Assembly: GCA_025062295.1 (NCBI GenBank)
Contig: JANXAJ010000012.1
Span: 1 to 53,225, forward strand
Source: Bacteroidia bacterium
Lineage (GTDB): Bacteria; Bacteroidota; Bacteroidia; SpSt-205
Direction of reading: 5' to 3'
Length of the DNA: 53,225 bases
Every line of letters begins with the position of its first letter. Position 1 is the stretch's first letter. Of this stretch, positions 26,813 to 35,312 are shown one piece after another. A model generated the notes under the pieces. It had not been told where the DNA came from and searched no databases. It was given only the letters and a program-made list of their open reading frames with translations. The position numbers and the translations under genes are program-made.

Positions 26813-27609
26813 CTGAGCAATTCTTCCGCTACCCCCATCGCCGAGAAGCCCCCATCATGGTAGAGAGTCTGCATCGTCACTCCCCGAGTGAGGTCGGAAA
26901 AAAGCACCACAATAAAGTCAGCACAGGCTTCTGCCGAAGCATTTCCAAGAGGGCTCATTTGGTGGGCGTATTCATACATAGCCTGAAAGCCCTCTATACC
27001 CATTCCAGCCGTGGTAGGAGTGGGTGATTGAGACACTATATTCACTCGGATCCCTCGTTCCTTGCCTAAAAAGTACCCAAACATTCTCGCAATAGACTCT
27101 AAAAGAGCCTTGGCATCAGACATGTCGTTATACTTAGGAAAGACTCGCTGAGCTGCAATGTAGCTGAGCGCAACAATAGACCCCCCTTCTGCAAAAGCCT
27201 CCTTCCGCCGCCCTATTTGGAGCAGCTTATGAAATGATATAGCCGATACATCCAAGGTTTTCTGATAAAACTCGTAGTCTATATCAGGATAGGCTTTTCC
27301 CTTCCGCACGTTTAGAGACATGCCGACAGAATGAAGGAGAAAATCTATCGGTCCACCAAAGTATTTTAGGGCTTCGTCGTATAACTTTTCAATATCGGCT
27401 ATTTGGGTCAAGTCAGCTGGAACAAGAGGTACTCCCAATCGCTGAGCTAAGGCGCTGGGCTGCCCTAAACGCATAGCCACAGGAGCATTCGTAAGAAGAA
27501 GGGTTGCGCCCTCTTCAGAGGCTCGACGAGCCACATGCCAAGCAATCGAACGCTCATCTAAAGCACCAGTGATGATCCCCTTCTTACCGCGCAGCAGTCC
27601 GTAACTCAT
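26809..27609 (-). CDS. fabI: Enoyl-[acyl-carrier-protein] reductase (NADH)
   Basis: A 266-residue SDR-fold enzyme for the last step of each fatty-acid elongation round. It shows GKKGIITGALDERSIAWHVA (cofactor loop, FabI style), LLHSVGMSLN, and ALSYIAAQRVFPKYNDMSDAKALLES, with the catalytic Tyr and Lys spaced as in FabI (YNxMxxxK). I use the ATG at 27609, which overlaps the stop of the NYN-like gene as ATGA; the frame stays open for 17 more codons upstream, but that part overlaps the previous gene and is not FabI-like. Middle gene of the NYN-fabI-purB operon. Confidence 0.93.
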   Translation of the reverse strand: MSYGLLRGKKGIITGALDERSIAWHVARRASEEGATLLLTNAPVAMRLGQPSALAQRLGVPLVPADLTQIADIEKLYDEALKYFGGPIDFLLHSVGMSLNVRKGKAYPDIDYEFYQKTLDVSAISFHKLLQIGRRKEAFAEGGSIVALSYIAAQRVFPKYNDMSDAKALLESIARMFGYFLGKERGIRVNIVSQSPTPTTAGMGIEGFQAMYEYAHQMSPLGNASAEACADFIVVLFSDLTRGVTMQTLYHDGGFSAMGVAEELLR

Positions 27610-28382
27610 TGAGGCGACTGAACTATAATCTTCTTGTCTTTGATAGCTATGAAATTCCATTCTATTAGCCTCTTGAGGAAGTAGTCTAAGTTCTTCCCCG
27701 GTAGGTCCCTATCTACATTTATACTCATGCTTTCAAGCATTTTCCTAAACTCTTTACGAGTCATTTGAGTACCTGCGGCAAGGCTGAGGATAGAATCCAA
27801 CACCTTTCTATATATAGTAAGATGATCTGGCTTAACCCTTCCTTTTCGTTTGAAGAGGGCAGAGAATTCCTCATCAGAAAGACTCTTCCCTCCAGAAGGG
27901 GAAAAAGCTTTTTGCTTTTCAGAAACAAGGACCGAAGCCTCCTCAGTTGCAGAGGCGGCCTTTGCCGCTGGAAGAAGTCGTTCCGCCTCCGTATCTATCC
28001 TATAATCATCTGCTAATATATGGGTACAATTCAAGTCTCTCTCTCTGAGAAACTGAACAAGACCCTCCCAAACCCGATGATGCGTTCCTATCAAAAGAAC
28101 CTTCCTGTATCTCCCTTCTCGACGACCCAGCTCATAACAGACACGCTTGAGGATATACAGAAGTAAGTCTTCCTCATATCGGGGCATTACTACATTGTGA
28201 GCAGAGAAATCTCTGCGCAGCCGAAAAGAATGATGAATCTTATCCTTATAGAAAAACCATATCTCTAATCTTTTCTCATTCTCCAAAAAGGAAAGGTCAT
28301 ATTTTACACCTTCCCTTAAAGCATCCCCATCAATAATTACAAGGGTACGCTTCTTCTTTTTCTCAGAGGGAGGAGGGGTCAT
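27606..28382 (-). CDS. NYN/PIN-like domain protein with C-terminal helical domain, function unknown
   Basis: 258 residues, not a family I can name with certainty. The N-terminal half has a Rossmann-like pattern: RTLVIIDGDALREG (D18 and D20 in a NYN-style first strand), a middle helix pair, then KVLLIGTHHRVWEGLVQFL and HILADDYRIDT, where NYN nucleases usually show a second acidic motif such as GDSDF. That central Asp is missing here. A charged linker (about 145-180) leads to an alpha-helical C-terminal module, possibly winged-helix (MTRKEFRKMLESM.., LKRLIEWNFIAIKDKKIIV). An RNA-related role is an inference from fold resemblance. TAACTTTG ends 4 nt before its ATG; it leads the fabI-purB operon. 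Confidence 0.6.
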   Translation of the reverse strand: MTPPPSEKKKKRTLVIIDGDALREGVKYDLSFLENEKRLEIWFFYKDKIHHSFRLRRDFSAHNVVMPRYEEDLLLYILKRVCYELGRREGRYRKVLLIGTHHRVWEGLVQFLRERDLNCTHILADDYRIDTEAERLLPAAKAASATEEASVLVSEKQKAFSPSGGKSLSDEEFSALFKRKGRVKPDHLTIYRKVLDSILSLAAGTQMTRKEFRKMLESMSINVDRDLPGKNLDYFLKRLIEWNFIAIKDKKIIVQSPQ

Positions 28383-28394
28383 GCCGCAAAGTTA
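28380..28394 (-). promoter_or_regulatory. -7 box overlapping the era stop codon; leaderless start
   Basis: On the minus strand TAACTTTG (28394-28387), 4 nt (CGGC), then ATG at 28382. The TAA of the box is also the era stop codon, so promoter and coding sequence share bases. Confidence 0.6.
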
Positions 28395-29273
28395 GGAAGT
28401 TCTATAGCCCAAGTTTCGCAAGTAGAGAATAGAGCGACGCCAGCTAGGTCTTACCTTTACATAAAGCTCTAAATAAATATGCTTTTGCAATATCTCCTCT
28501 ATCTTTCTTCTGGCTAACTTTCCTATATTCTTAATCATGGAGCCCTTTTGTCCAATAACAATACGCTTTTGAGACTCTTTCTCTACATAGATGTTTGCTG
28601 CAATGTAATCACTGGATTCTCCTTCCTTATACTGCACAACCTCTACTTCTGTGCTATAGGGGACCTCTTCACGGAGATGGGTATAGAGCACTTCGCGAAG
28701 GATTTCTGCAACGAAAAAGCGGATAGGAAGAGGTGTCAGCTGTTCGGTCGGATAAAGAAAGGGACTTTGAGGAAGTAAAAGAGCTAAAGCCTCCAAAAAA
28801 GGCTCAAGAGATTGATCCAATGAAACGTCTATCCATCTCTGAAAGGGGAAATGAGCCAGGTCAGCTTGGAAACGGTGGATGTGAGTAATACGATCGGAAA
28901 GAAGATCCGCATGAGTGAAAGCCCCAATTAGGGCAGGAGCTTGACGAAGGAAAGCTTCTACGCCTTCTGGAAGGAGAGGGATTTGACTCGTAAGCGAGAG
29001 CACCCATACTTGTATATCCGCTTCTCGTGCTGTCGCCAAGCTCTGAGCTGTGAGGGCTTGATGCCACGCATACCGAGGCTGAGCAATCCAACCAGGCGTA
29101 TCTACAAAGATGTATTGCACCTCTCCCCGGGTCAAGATGGCGGGGATAGGAAAGTGGGTTGTTTGAGGTCGGGAAGTTACGGCTGCAAGTGACTGACCTA
29201 TCAGCCGATTCAGGAGAGTAGACTTGCCCGCATTGGGAGCACCGAGGAGCGCAATAAAGCCAGATCGGGTCAC
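28392..29273 (-). CDS. era: GTPase Era with degenerate G4/G5 motifs
   Basis: 293 residues, the usual Era length, with a GTPase domain and a C-terminal KH domain that binds the 3' end of 16S rRNA during 30S maturation. G1 is GAPNAGKST, the switch I region is SRPQTTHFPIP, G3 is DTPG, and the KH domain has IVIGQKGSMIKNIGKLARRKIEEIL and ELYVKVRPSWRR. The G4 motif, normally NKxD, reads THAD (GAFTHADLL), and G5, normally SA, reads SL (DVSLDQS). The domain order and KH domain make the Era identity firm; nucleotide specificity may be altered. The ATG overlaps the stop of the TlpA-like gene by 4 nt. Confidence 0.9.
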   Translation of the reverse strand: MTRSGFIALLGAPNAGKSTLLNRLIGQSLAAVTSRPQTTHFPIPAILTRGEVQYIFVDTPGWIAQPRYAWHQALTAQSLATAREADIQVWVLSLTSQIPLLPEGVEAFLRQAPALIGAFTHADLLSDRITHIHRFQADLAHFPFQRWIDVSLDQSLEPFLEALALLLPQSPFLYPTEQLTPLPIRFFVAEILREVLYTHLREEVPYSTEVEVVQYKEGESSDYIAANIYVEKESQKRIVIGQKGSMIKNIGKLARRKIEEILQKHIYLELYVKVRPSWRRSILYLRNLGYRTS

Positions 29274-30574
29274 GGAAAAAGTTCTTGGAGCTTCGCCTCT
29301 AATGAAGCCCCTCTTAAGCCTTTAGCGACGATCCGACCCTGGGGATCAATGAGCACAGTGTAGGGAATGCCAGAGACCCGATACAACTGAGCCCCTGCAC
29401 TTTGCCACCCCTTGAGATCACTCACATGCGTCCACATCAGATTATCCGCCTGAATAGCCCCTAACCATGCTTCTCGATTATAATCTAAGCTGACGCCGAA
29501 AATTTCAAAGCCCCGAGGACGATACTGCTGATACAGCCGAACCACGCGAGGATTCTCCATACGACAGGGACGACACCAGCTTGCCCAAAAATCAATCAAT
29601 ACCCATTTGCCTCGCAACTCCGAGAGACGACGAATCTTTCCTGTCGGATCCGGAAGGGCAATGTCAGGTGCTACTTGTCCTCGCCGAAGCGCTCCTTCCG
29701 CTTGAATAAACTGTTCTAACTGAGCTCGACGGGGGTCCTGAGGAGCTACCGCAAGAAAGTGCTCAGCAGCAAAAAGCATCGTTTCCGTCAGTTGATATCG
29801 CTGAGCTGCATCCACAAGAGCTATCCACGCAGTAGGACGAAGAGAAGAGGGAAGCTTCTCAATCCACCCCTCACTCAGTCTCCAAAGAGAGTCTTCGGGT
29901 ATAAGAGAAAGGGCATTTTGCCAGAAACTCTGCATCCGTACAAAAGTCTCAGGGATCTGGGGAGCTAATACAGAATCCCATCTGAAGCCACTCCAGAAAC
30001 TTTTATCCAGCTCTTTCCATAGAAGGCTCGGAGCCCCCTGAGAAAAAGTAAGCGGAGTCGGCGGACGCAAAAGATAGCCATACATCTGCAAATGAGGAGA
30101 AGAGCTCTTCAAAGCTGCCTGAAAAAGGCTATCCATGGCTCGTTGGAGAGAGACTCGCTGCTCCTGAGGCAGCTGATTGAGTCGCTGATATAGGTTACTT
30201 ACCTCTCGCCGTAGTTGAAGGAGTTTCTCATTGTCGGGGCTTTTTTCATAGAGGTAAGTCTGGAAAAGGCGGGTCCCTTCTCCCTTAATGTGAGGTGCTT
30301 CTTTTTGACCCAAAATTACTATGTCGCCCTCTTGGGGAGAGAGGCCCCATAGGTATATGCCGGGAAGGATAGACCCCCTGAAGCTGAACCGCTCACCTTC
30401 CACCTTCGTACTAGCTACCTTTTCCCAGCGTCCATCCACCCAGCGATACAAGTAAAGAGAATCTCTCAGAAAGCCTTTTATCTCTCCAGTCAGAAAAGCA
30501 GGCTGAGACTGGCAAGCACTACTCAGGAGGAGGACTAAGCCCCAGCGACTTCTAATCCTAATGCGCAGATACAT
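29270..30574 (-). CDS. TlpA-like thioredoxin-fold lipoprotein with DUF4369-type N-domain
   Basis: 434 residues. The signal peptide has a lipobox-like LLSSACQS, so it is probably anchored as a lipoprotein facing the periplasm. The N-terminal domain (about 24-110) resembles DUF4369, a middle helical part follows, and the C-terminal thioredoxin domain (about 300-434) has FWASWCRPCRMENP with the CxxC redox pair and GIPYTVLIDPQGRIV with the cis-Pro. Such proteins reduce or exchange disulfides in exported proteins or cytochrome c assembly. I start at 30574, which puts the signal peptide at the N-terminus; 30601 is possible. It overlaps the upstream O-antigen ligase gene by 17 nt. Confidence 0.85.
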   Translation of the reverse strand: MYLRIRIRSRWGLVLLLSSACQSQPAFLTGEIKGFLRDSLYLYRWVDGRWEKVASTKVEGERFSFRGSILPGIYLWGLSPQEGDIVILGQKEAPHIKGEGTRLFQTYLYEKSPDNEKLLQLRREVSNLYQRLNQLPQEQRVSLQRAMDSLFQAALKSSSPHLQMYGYLLRPPTPLTFSQGAPSLLWKELDKSFWSGFRWDSVLAPQIPETFVRMQSFWQNALSLIPEDSLWRLSEGWIEKLPSSLRPTAWIALVDAAQRYQLTETMLFAAEHFLAVAPQDPRRAQLEQFIQAEGALRRGQVAPDIALPDPTGKIRRLSELRGKWVLIDFWASWCRPCRMENPRVVRLYQQYRPRGFEIFGVSLDYNREAWLGAIQADNLMWTHVSDLKGWQSAGAQLYRVSGIPYTVLIDPQGRIVAKGLRGASLEAKLQELFP

Positions 30575-31940
30575 AAAATGAAGGTATGACTTCTCTCGCA
30601 AGAGCCCCTATTATACCCCAGTGGAGATAGAGGAACGCTGCCATGTGCCCATGATCCATGAAATTATTGATAACTCCATGAAGGTAGTAGGACAAAAGGG
30701 GAAGAGTGAAAAGGGCAAAGGTCCAGCGCTGAGTAGAAGAGGTAGGATACCACATCCCCCACAAGCCCGTCTTAAGAGAGGAGAAATAGATTAGGAGAAG
30801 GAGCACAAGTCCTGGGATACCCATTTCGGCAGCAGCTGTGAGATACTCGCTATGAGCTCCGCCCATTTCACCCATCTCTACACTGATGGCAGTGCGAGTA
30901 AGACTGCTCTGATAAGCGGAGTACTCTCGACTGAAGGTATTCGGGCCAAACCCTAATAGAGGACGAGTTCGAATCATTTGGAGAGCAGCATCCCATCGGT
31001 TGAGCCTCTCCATGTTTGAAAGATTGCGTTGAAGGTCAAAACTAGAGATAAGATGCTCGCCAGCCTCACCCAAGCGCCAGCGCGCCTGAAGCTGAAGAAG
31101 CTGAGGATTATAAGACATGAAGTAGATTGTCAAAGCTGCAATCCCCACAATCGCAAGCAGCCCTAGCCCAATGCGTACAGGAAGGGCAATCCGGCGCACC
31201 CCTTCTATAAACACCCAGAGGCCTAAGGCACCAATAGCACTGAGCCAAGCCCCACGACTGTAGCTGAGAAAAAGAGCACTCAGCGAGACAAGAGCCCCCA
31301 ACCCTATCCACCACCGTCGCCACAAGAAGAAACTAACAATCGCACTTACCGAAAACCAAGCAGAATAAGCCCCATATACTGTATGCTCACGCATGAAGGG
31401 AATAATCGCTTTATCCACTGTATGCTTCGTGCCACCAAGCTCAAGGTGCCGAAAAACACAGTACCCTAAAACTACCACTGCCGAAATAAGTAGTACCCGA
31501 AGATAAACCTCCCCTTGCTTAGAGAACTCCCCAGAAGCCCATAAATACCCTCCAACCCCAAAGGTTAGGAAATAAGCTGTCTGGCTTATCCAAAATTTTA
31601 GCGATATGACGGGATGCTCAGAAAAAGGAGTAGTCAATCCCATCCATGCAAGATAGATCATCACCCACTTCAAAACAGGATTCATCATAAGCTTCTCTAA
31701 GGTCTGGGGGTAGAAAAGTAGAAAAAGCCCCACCCCTATACTCCCCACTCCTGCAAAGACATCGTTGGGAAGAGTGAGAGTAAGGAAATCACTTTCTATC
31801 CTCTCCATTGCCCATGGACTACCTGCTACAAGAAGAAGCCATGCTAAGGACTTCTTATTGGCTGCGAGGGCTAAGAGTGCCCCCACCAATAAAATCCCCG
31901 TAAGAAGAGTAACTATGAGCTGAGCAATATCAGGCGACAT
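30558..31940 (-). CDS. O-antigen ligase/polymerase family membrane protein
   Basis: A 460-residue polytopic inner-membrane protein with about 11-12 hydrophobic segments. The Wzy_C-type signature region is visible: SYSRGAWLSAIGALGLW, then a large periplasmic loop with RTRPLLGFGPNTFSREYSAY and GGAHSEYLTAAAEMGIPGL, where the Arg and His typical of O-antigen ligases lie. The likely role is transfer or polymerisation of a lipid-linked polysaccharide on the periplasmic side. Ligase (WaaL) and polymerase (Wzy) cannot be distinguished, and the gene lies in a housekeeping operon rather than in an O-antigen cluster. It overlaps def by 11 nt. Confidence 0.82.
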   Translation of the reverse strand: MSPDIAQLIVTLLTGILLVGALLALAANKKSLAWLLLVAGSPWAMERIESDFLTLTLPNDVFAGVGSIGVGLFLLFYPQTLEKLMMNPVLKWVMIYLAWMGLTTPFSEHPVISLKFWISQTAYFLTFGVGGYLWASGEFSKQGEVYLRVLLISAVVVLGYCVFRHLELGGTKHTVDKAIIPFMREHTVYGAYSAWFSVSAIVSFFLWRRWWIGLGALVSLSALFLSYSRGAWLSAIGALGLWVFIEGVRRIALPVRIGLGLLAIVGIAALTIYFMSYNPQLLQLQARWRLGEAGEHLISSFDLQRNLSNMERLNRWDAALQMIRTRPLLGFGPNTFSREYSAYQSSLTRTAISVEMGEMGGAHSEYLTAAAEMGIPGLVLLLLIYFSSLKTGLWGMWYPTSSTQRWTFALFTLPLLSYYLHGVINNFMDHGHMAAFLYLHWGIIGALAREVIPSFYVSAH

Positions 31941-32481
31941 AGGAAGTGAGGGGGTAACTCACCTCAACTTCACCCGCTGCGATTCGCTTGAGCCGCTGCC
32001 GAAGAAGCTGTCGTCTGACAGGGGAAAGGTAATCTATAAAAAGTCGCCCCATCAAGTGGTCATATTCATGTTGAATCACACGCGCCACTATTCCAGTAAA
32101 ATGCCGACGATGAAGGGCAAAGCGTTCATCGTAGTACTCTATCTCTATCTCAGCAGGACGAGCGATGCGTTCCCGAATCCCAGGGATACTTAGACATCCT
32201 TCTTCTCTTATGCTAAGCGTAGAAGTCGCTGACAGAATCCGAGGATTGATAAAAACGCTCTTGAAAGGCTGCTCATTTGGCGACTGCACCTCTCGAACAT
32301 CTACGACAAAGACTTGGCTAGAGACCCCTATCTGTGGCGCTGCCAATCCGATCCCTTCAGCATTATACATTGTATCCCATAGGTCCTGAATAAGCTGAGG
32401 GAGGGAAGGATCATGGAGATACACTTCTTGGGCTTTTCGCCGAAGGATGGGCGCGCTATACAGCACAATCGGACGGACCAT
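31930..32481 (-). CDS. def: Peptide deformylase
   Basis: 183 residues. The enzyme removes the formyl group from N-terminal Met of new proteins using a metal ion. All three family motifs are present: GIGLAAPQIGVS, EGCLSIPGIRE with the metal-binding Cys, and QHEYDHLMG with the HExxH-equivalent HEYDH. Length is normal. The start overlaps the ruvX stop region by 26 nt, and the gene is followed by the O-antigen ligase-like gene with an 11-nt overlap. No separate promoter box is evident, so it should be driven from the ruvX promoter. Confidence 0.96.
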   Translation of the reverse strand: MVRPIVLYSAPILRRKAQEVYLHDPSLPQLIQDLWDTMYNAEGIGLAAPQIGVSSQVFVVDVREVQSPNEQPFKSVFINPRILSATSTLSIREEGCLSIPGIRERIARPAEIEIEYYDERFALHRRHFTGIVARVIQHEYDHLMGRLFIDYLSPVRRQLLRQRLKRIAAGEVEVSYPLTSYVA

Positions 32482-32881
32482 ACCGAGGACGCAAAAGGTA
32501 GGCTTCTAATAGTACTGTAGCTGCAAGTCGGTCAGAAACTGCCTTATTCTGTCGAGAAGAGCGGGGAAGTTGGCGAAGATAGTAACTTGCTGCTCTCGTA
32601 GAAAAGCGCTCCTCCACAAGTTCCACAGGGATAGAGGGATATTTTCGCTGAAACTCTCGGTAAAAGGACTCAACCAAGGGAGTCATATCCGTGGGACGAT
32701 TGTCAAGATGGCGGGGATAGCCTATGATGACTTTTTCTACTTGCAACAAAAGCTCAGGAAGGCGTTTCCAGAGTAGAGAAGTTGGAATCCCTTCCAAGGG
32801 CAGGGCCACCCGCTGCTCAGGGTCTGTCCAAGCAAGACCAGTTCGTTTTATACCATAATCTATGGCCAAGATGCGTCCCAT
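32456..32881 (-). CDS. ruvX: Holliday junction resolvase-like protein YqgF/RuvX (16S rRNA processing)
   Basis: A 141-residue RNase H-like protein. It starts MGRILAIDYGIKRTGLAW, the usual YqgF beginning with the catalytic Asp, and carries PLVESFYREFQRKYPSIPVELVEERFSTRAA with the second acidic site and AVSDRLAATVLLEAYL near the end. In E. coli YqgF processes pre-16S rRNA. The ATG at 32881 is preceded by TACATTTG with a 5-nt gap and by TTG 19 nt further upstream. The longer open frame (to 32932) would overlap the divergent thiolase start and adds no conserved sequence. First gene of a five-gene operon reaching era. Confidence 0.92.
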   Translation of the reverse strand: MGRILAIDYGIKRTGLAWTDPEQRVALPLEGIPTSLLWKRLPELLLQVEKVIIGYPRHLDNRPTDMTPLVESFYREFQRKYPSIPVELVEERFSTRAASYYLRQLPRSSRQNKAVSDRLAATVLLEAYLLRPRYGPSDCAV

Positions 32882-32918
32882 CTTTACAAATGTACCACTT
32901 AATACCTTTGGAGCAATG
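32879..32918. promoter_or_regulatory. Divergent leaderless promoters of ruvX and thiolase
   Basis: Minus strand: TACATTTG (32894-32887), 5 nt, ATG at 32881, with TTG 19 nt upstream of the box. Plus strand: TACCTTTG (32903-32910), 5 nt, ATG at 32916. The two start codons are 34 nt apart and the boxes 8 nt apart, so polymerase binding at one promoter probably blocks the other. Confidence 0.65.
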
Positions 32919-34103
32919 CAGGCAGCATACATTGTCGGAGGAATACGTACACCTTTTGGAAGGTACGGAGGAAAGCTGGCAAGCGTGCGTCCAGATGATC
33001 TTATTGCCCATTTGATCCGAGGATTAGTGGAGCGCTTCCCTCAAATTCCCCCGGATGCGTATGACGAGGTCATTTTAGGAGCTGCTAACCAGGCAGGGGA
33101 AGACAATAGAAATGTAGCTCGGATGGCAGTGCTGCTGGCAGGTCTGCCCGTAGAGGTGCCAGGAGTTACAGTAAACCGTCTATGTGCTTCCGGATTGGAA
33201 GCCGTGATCCAAGCCGCCCGAGCGATTGCCTCAGAGGAAGCTGATCTCGTTTTGGCTGGAGGGGTGGAATCCATGAGCCGAGCCCCTTTTGTCTTGCCTA
33301 AAGCAGAGACCCCATTCTCGCGAAAAGCTGAAATCTATGATACCACCATCGGCTGGCGCTTCATCAATCCAGTTCTCGCCCAACGCTACCCTCCCTATAG
33401 TATGGGGGAAACCGCCGAAAATGTTGCCGAAAAATATAGCATCTCTCGAGAAGCCCAAGACTTGTATGCTCTTAGGTCTCAAAAACGGTACGCCGAAGCA
33501 AAATCCCGAGGATTTTTCGTGGAAGAGATTTTTCCTGTCCCCCTACCCGAAGGTGAGCTTTTGGCGGAAGATGAACATCCGCGACCCGATACTACCTTGG
33601 AGAAACTCTCCAAACTCAAGCCGAGCTTCCGACCTAATGGCAGTGTAACGGCAGGTAATTCTTCTGGCATCAATGATGGAGCGGCTCTTTTACTTTTAGC
33701 CAGCGAACGGGCTTTGCGCACTTATGAGCTGACGCCCTTGACTCGGGTAGTGGGGGCAGCTTCGGCGGGCGTAGATCCCGCCTACATGGGCATAGGTCCT
33801 GTACCCGCTACCCAAAAGCTGCTTCAGCGTTTGCGTTTGCCTCTGGAGGCAATTGATCTCTTTGAGCTCAACGAAGCTTTTGCTGCCCAGGTCATAGCTT
33901 GCATCAAGCTTTTAGACATAGATGAGGCTCGCTTGAATATCCACGGAGGGGCTATTGCGATTGGACATCCCTTGGGAGCGACGGGGGCTCGTCTAACTTT
34001 GACCCTCACCCGCAGCCTCCATCTCTATGAGAAAAAATACGGTCTTGTCTCTCTATGTGTAGGCGTGGGGCAAGGCGTGAGCCTCCTTTTAGAGCGAATC
34101 TAA
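32916..34103 (+). CDS. Thiolase (acetyl-CoA acyl-/acetyltransferase)
   Basis: A 395-residue thiolase with the nucleophile Cys in NRLCASGLEA (about residue 91), NEAFAAQ, the catalytic His in GGAIAIGHPLGATGAR and the second Cys in SLCVGVGQG. It makes or cleaves 3-ketoacyl-CoA, in beta-oxidation, acetoacetyl-CoA metabolism or 3-oxoadipyl-CoA breakdown. The N-terminus MQAAYIVGGIRTPFGRYGG is family-typical from 32916 and is preceded by the TACCTTTG box; an in-frame ATG at 32862 would overlap the divergent ruvX. No other beta-oxidation gene adjoins it, so the chain-length preference is open. Confidence 0.92.
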   Translation: MQAAYIVGGIRTPFGRYGGKLASVRPDDLIAHLIRGLVERFPQIPPDAYDEVILGAANQAGEDNRNVARMAVLLAGLPVEVPGVTVNRLCASGLEAVIQAARAIASEEADLVLAGGVESMSRAPFVLPKAETPFSRKAEIYDTTIGWRFINPVLAQRYPPYSMGETAENVAEKYSISREAQDLYALRSQKRYAEAKSRGFFVEEIFPVPLPEGELLAEDEHPRPDTTLEKLSKLKPSFRPNGSVTAGNSSGINDGAALLLLASERALRTYELTPLTRVVGAASAGVDPAYMGIGPVPATQKLLQRLRLPLEAIDLFELNEAFAAQVIACIKLLDIDEARLNIHGGAIAIGHPLGATGARLTLTLTRSLHLYEKKYGLVSLCVGVGQGVSLLLERI

Positions 34104-34188
34104 CCACCTGTAACAGCTTCTGTGGGACTTCACGGTGTGTCAGAGCTTCCAAGGCCGACATATCTTCCACTAGACACACCTGACCCCC

Positions 34189-34205
34189 TACCTTTGTAGA
34201 GAGTG
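34189..34205 (+). promoter_or_regulatory. -7 box and leaderless GTG start of lepB
   Basis: TACCTTTG (34189-34196), 6 nt, then GTG at 34203. The 99-nt gap after the thiolase gene shows no other signal. Confidence 0.55.
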
Positions 34206-35312
34206 AGTCGCTCCGCTGAAGCCAAAGCCCGTCGTCGTCGCTGGTGGCGTGAGCTTCTAATCGCCTTAGGAATCATTCTCTTTCTGCGCACTTTTATCGT
34301 TGAGGCATTTCTAATCCCCACCAGCTCCATGGAGAGAACGCTTTTAGCATGGGACCTTGTTTTTGTGAGTAAGCTACACTACGGACCGCGCCTACCCATG
34401 GTCCCTCTCACTATTCCCTTCATCCATAATAGAATCCCCTTCACAGGAATTCCCTCCTATTTAGACTGGATAGTTTTCCCCTATATCCGCCTCAAAGGTT
34501 TCAAGCCTATCCAGCGCGGGGATATCATTGTATTCAATTATCCTGCTGATGACATCATGCCAAATAGCCCCGAGCTTGGTCCCGTGAATATCCCAAGTCT
34601 CAAAGAAAACTACGTCAAGCGCTGTGTAGCGGTGCCAGGCGATACGATTCAAATTCGTGATGGCAATATTTACATCAATGGAAAGCCCAGCTATCATCCT
34701 CGCTATGTTCAAGAGCGCTACAAAGTCGTTACTCGGAATACTCCCCTTACCTATCGGGTTCTCAAGCATTTTGGCTTTCGTCCCCCTGGCAGTTCCAATC
34801 CAAATTGGGCAGCAGTAGACGAAAAGACATACATCCTGGATATGCCACGCTATCTCTCAGAGGAATTCCGCCAGAAGTTTGGAGAGTTTTTAGACACCTT
34901 CTACCGAATCATAGATACCTCAGGCCACCACATGGCTCAAGTGTATCCTCATGATACGACCTTCCGATGGAATTTAGATCACTGGGGACCTTTCTACCTT
35001 CCCCGAAAGGGAGATCGCATCTCCCTCAACCATCATACGCTTCTTTTATATCGCCGCTTGATTGAAGGATACGAAGGACACACTGTGCGAGTGATAGGAG
35101 GGCAGATTTACATAGACGGGAAGATTCAGACAGAATACACTTTTTCCCAAAACTACTACTTCGCCATGGGCGATAATCGATACAATTCTTTAGATGGGCG
35201 ATTCTGGGGACCTGTCCCAGAGGATCACATTGTGGGCAAGCCTATATTCGTCCTTCTCTCTATTGAAAACTGGAAGCCGCGATGGGATCGCTTCTTGAGA
35301 GCCGTGCAATAG
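34203..35312 (+). CDS. lepB: Signal peptidase I
   Basis: A 369-residue inner-membrane serine/lysine protease that removes signal peptides of exported proteins. A basic N-terminus (RRRRWW) and one membrane helix (about 17-36) precede the catalytic Ser in [11 protein letters not shown] (about S42), the general-base Lys in [15 protein letters not shown] (about K139), and the box [20 protein letters not shown]. The roughly 150-residue insertion between the last two boxes is typical of Bacteroidota LepB. The GTG start is 6 nt after TACCTTTG. The stop overlaps purL by 31 nt. Confidence 0.94.
   Translation: MSRSAEAKARRRRWWRELLIALGIILFLRTFIVEAFLIPTSSMERTLLAWDLVFVSKLHYGPRLPMVPLTIPFIHNRIPFTGIPSYLDWIVFPYIRLKGFKPIQRGDIIVFNYPADDIMPNSPELGPVNIPSLKENYVKRCVAVPGDTIQIRDGNIYINGKPSYHPRYVQERYKVVTRNTPLTYRVLKHFGFRPPGSSNPNWAAVDEKTYILDMPRYLSEEFRQKFGEFLDTFYRIIDTSGHHMAQVYPHDTTFRWNLDHWGPFYLPRKGDRISLNHHTLLLYRRLIEGYEGHTVRVIGGQIYIDGKIQTEYTFSQNYYFAMGDNRYNSLDGRFWGPVPEDHIVGKPIFVLLSIENWKPRWDRFLRAVQ

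Noticed and set aside
34104-34202. A possible terminator in the thiolase-lepB gap (CCAC..GTGG)
   Set aside because: The stem is only four pairs with a long loop and no T run.
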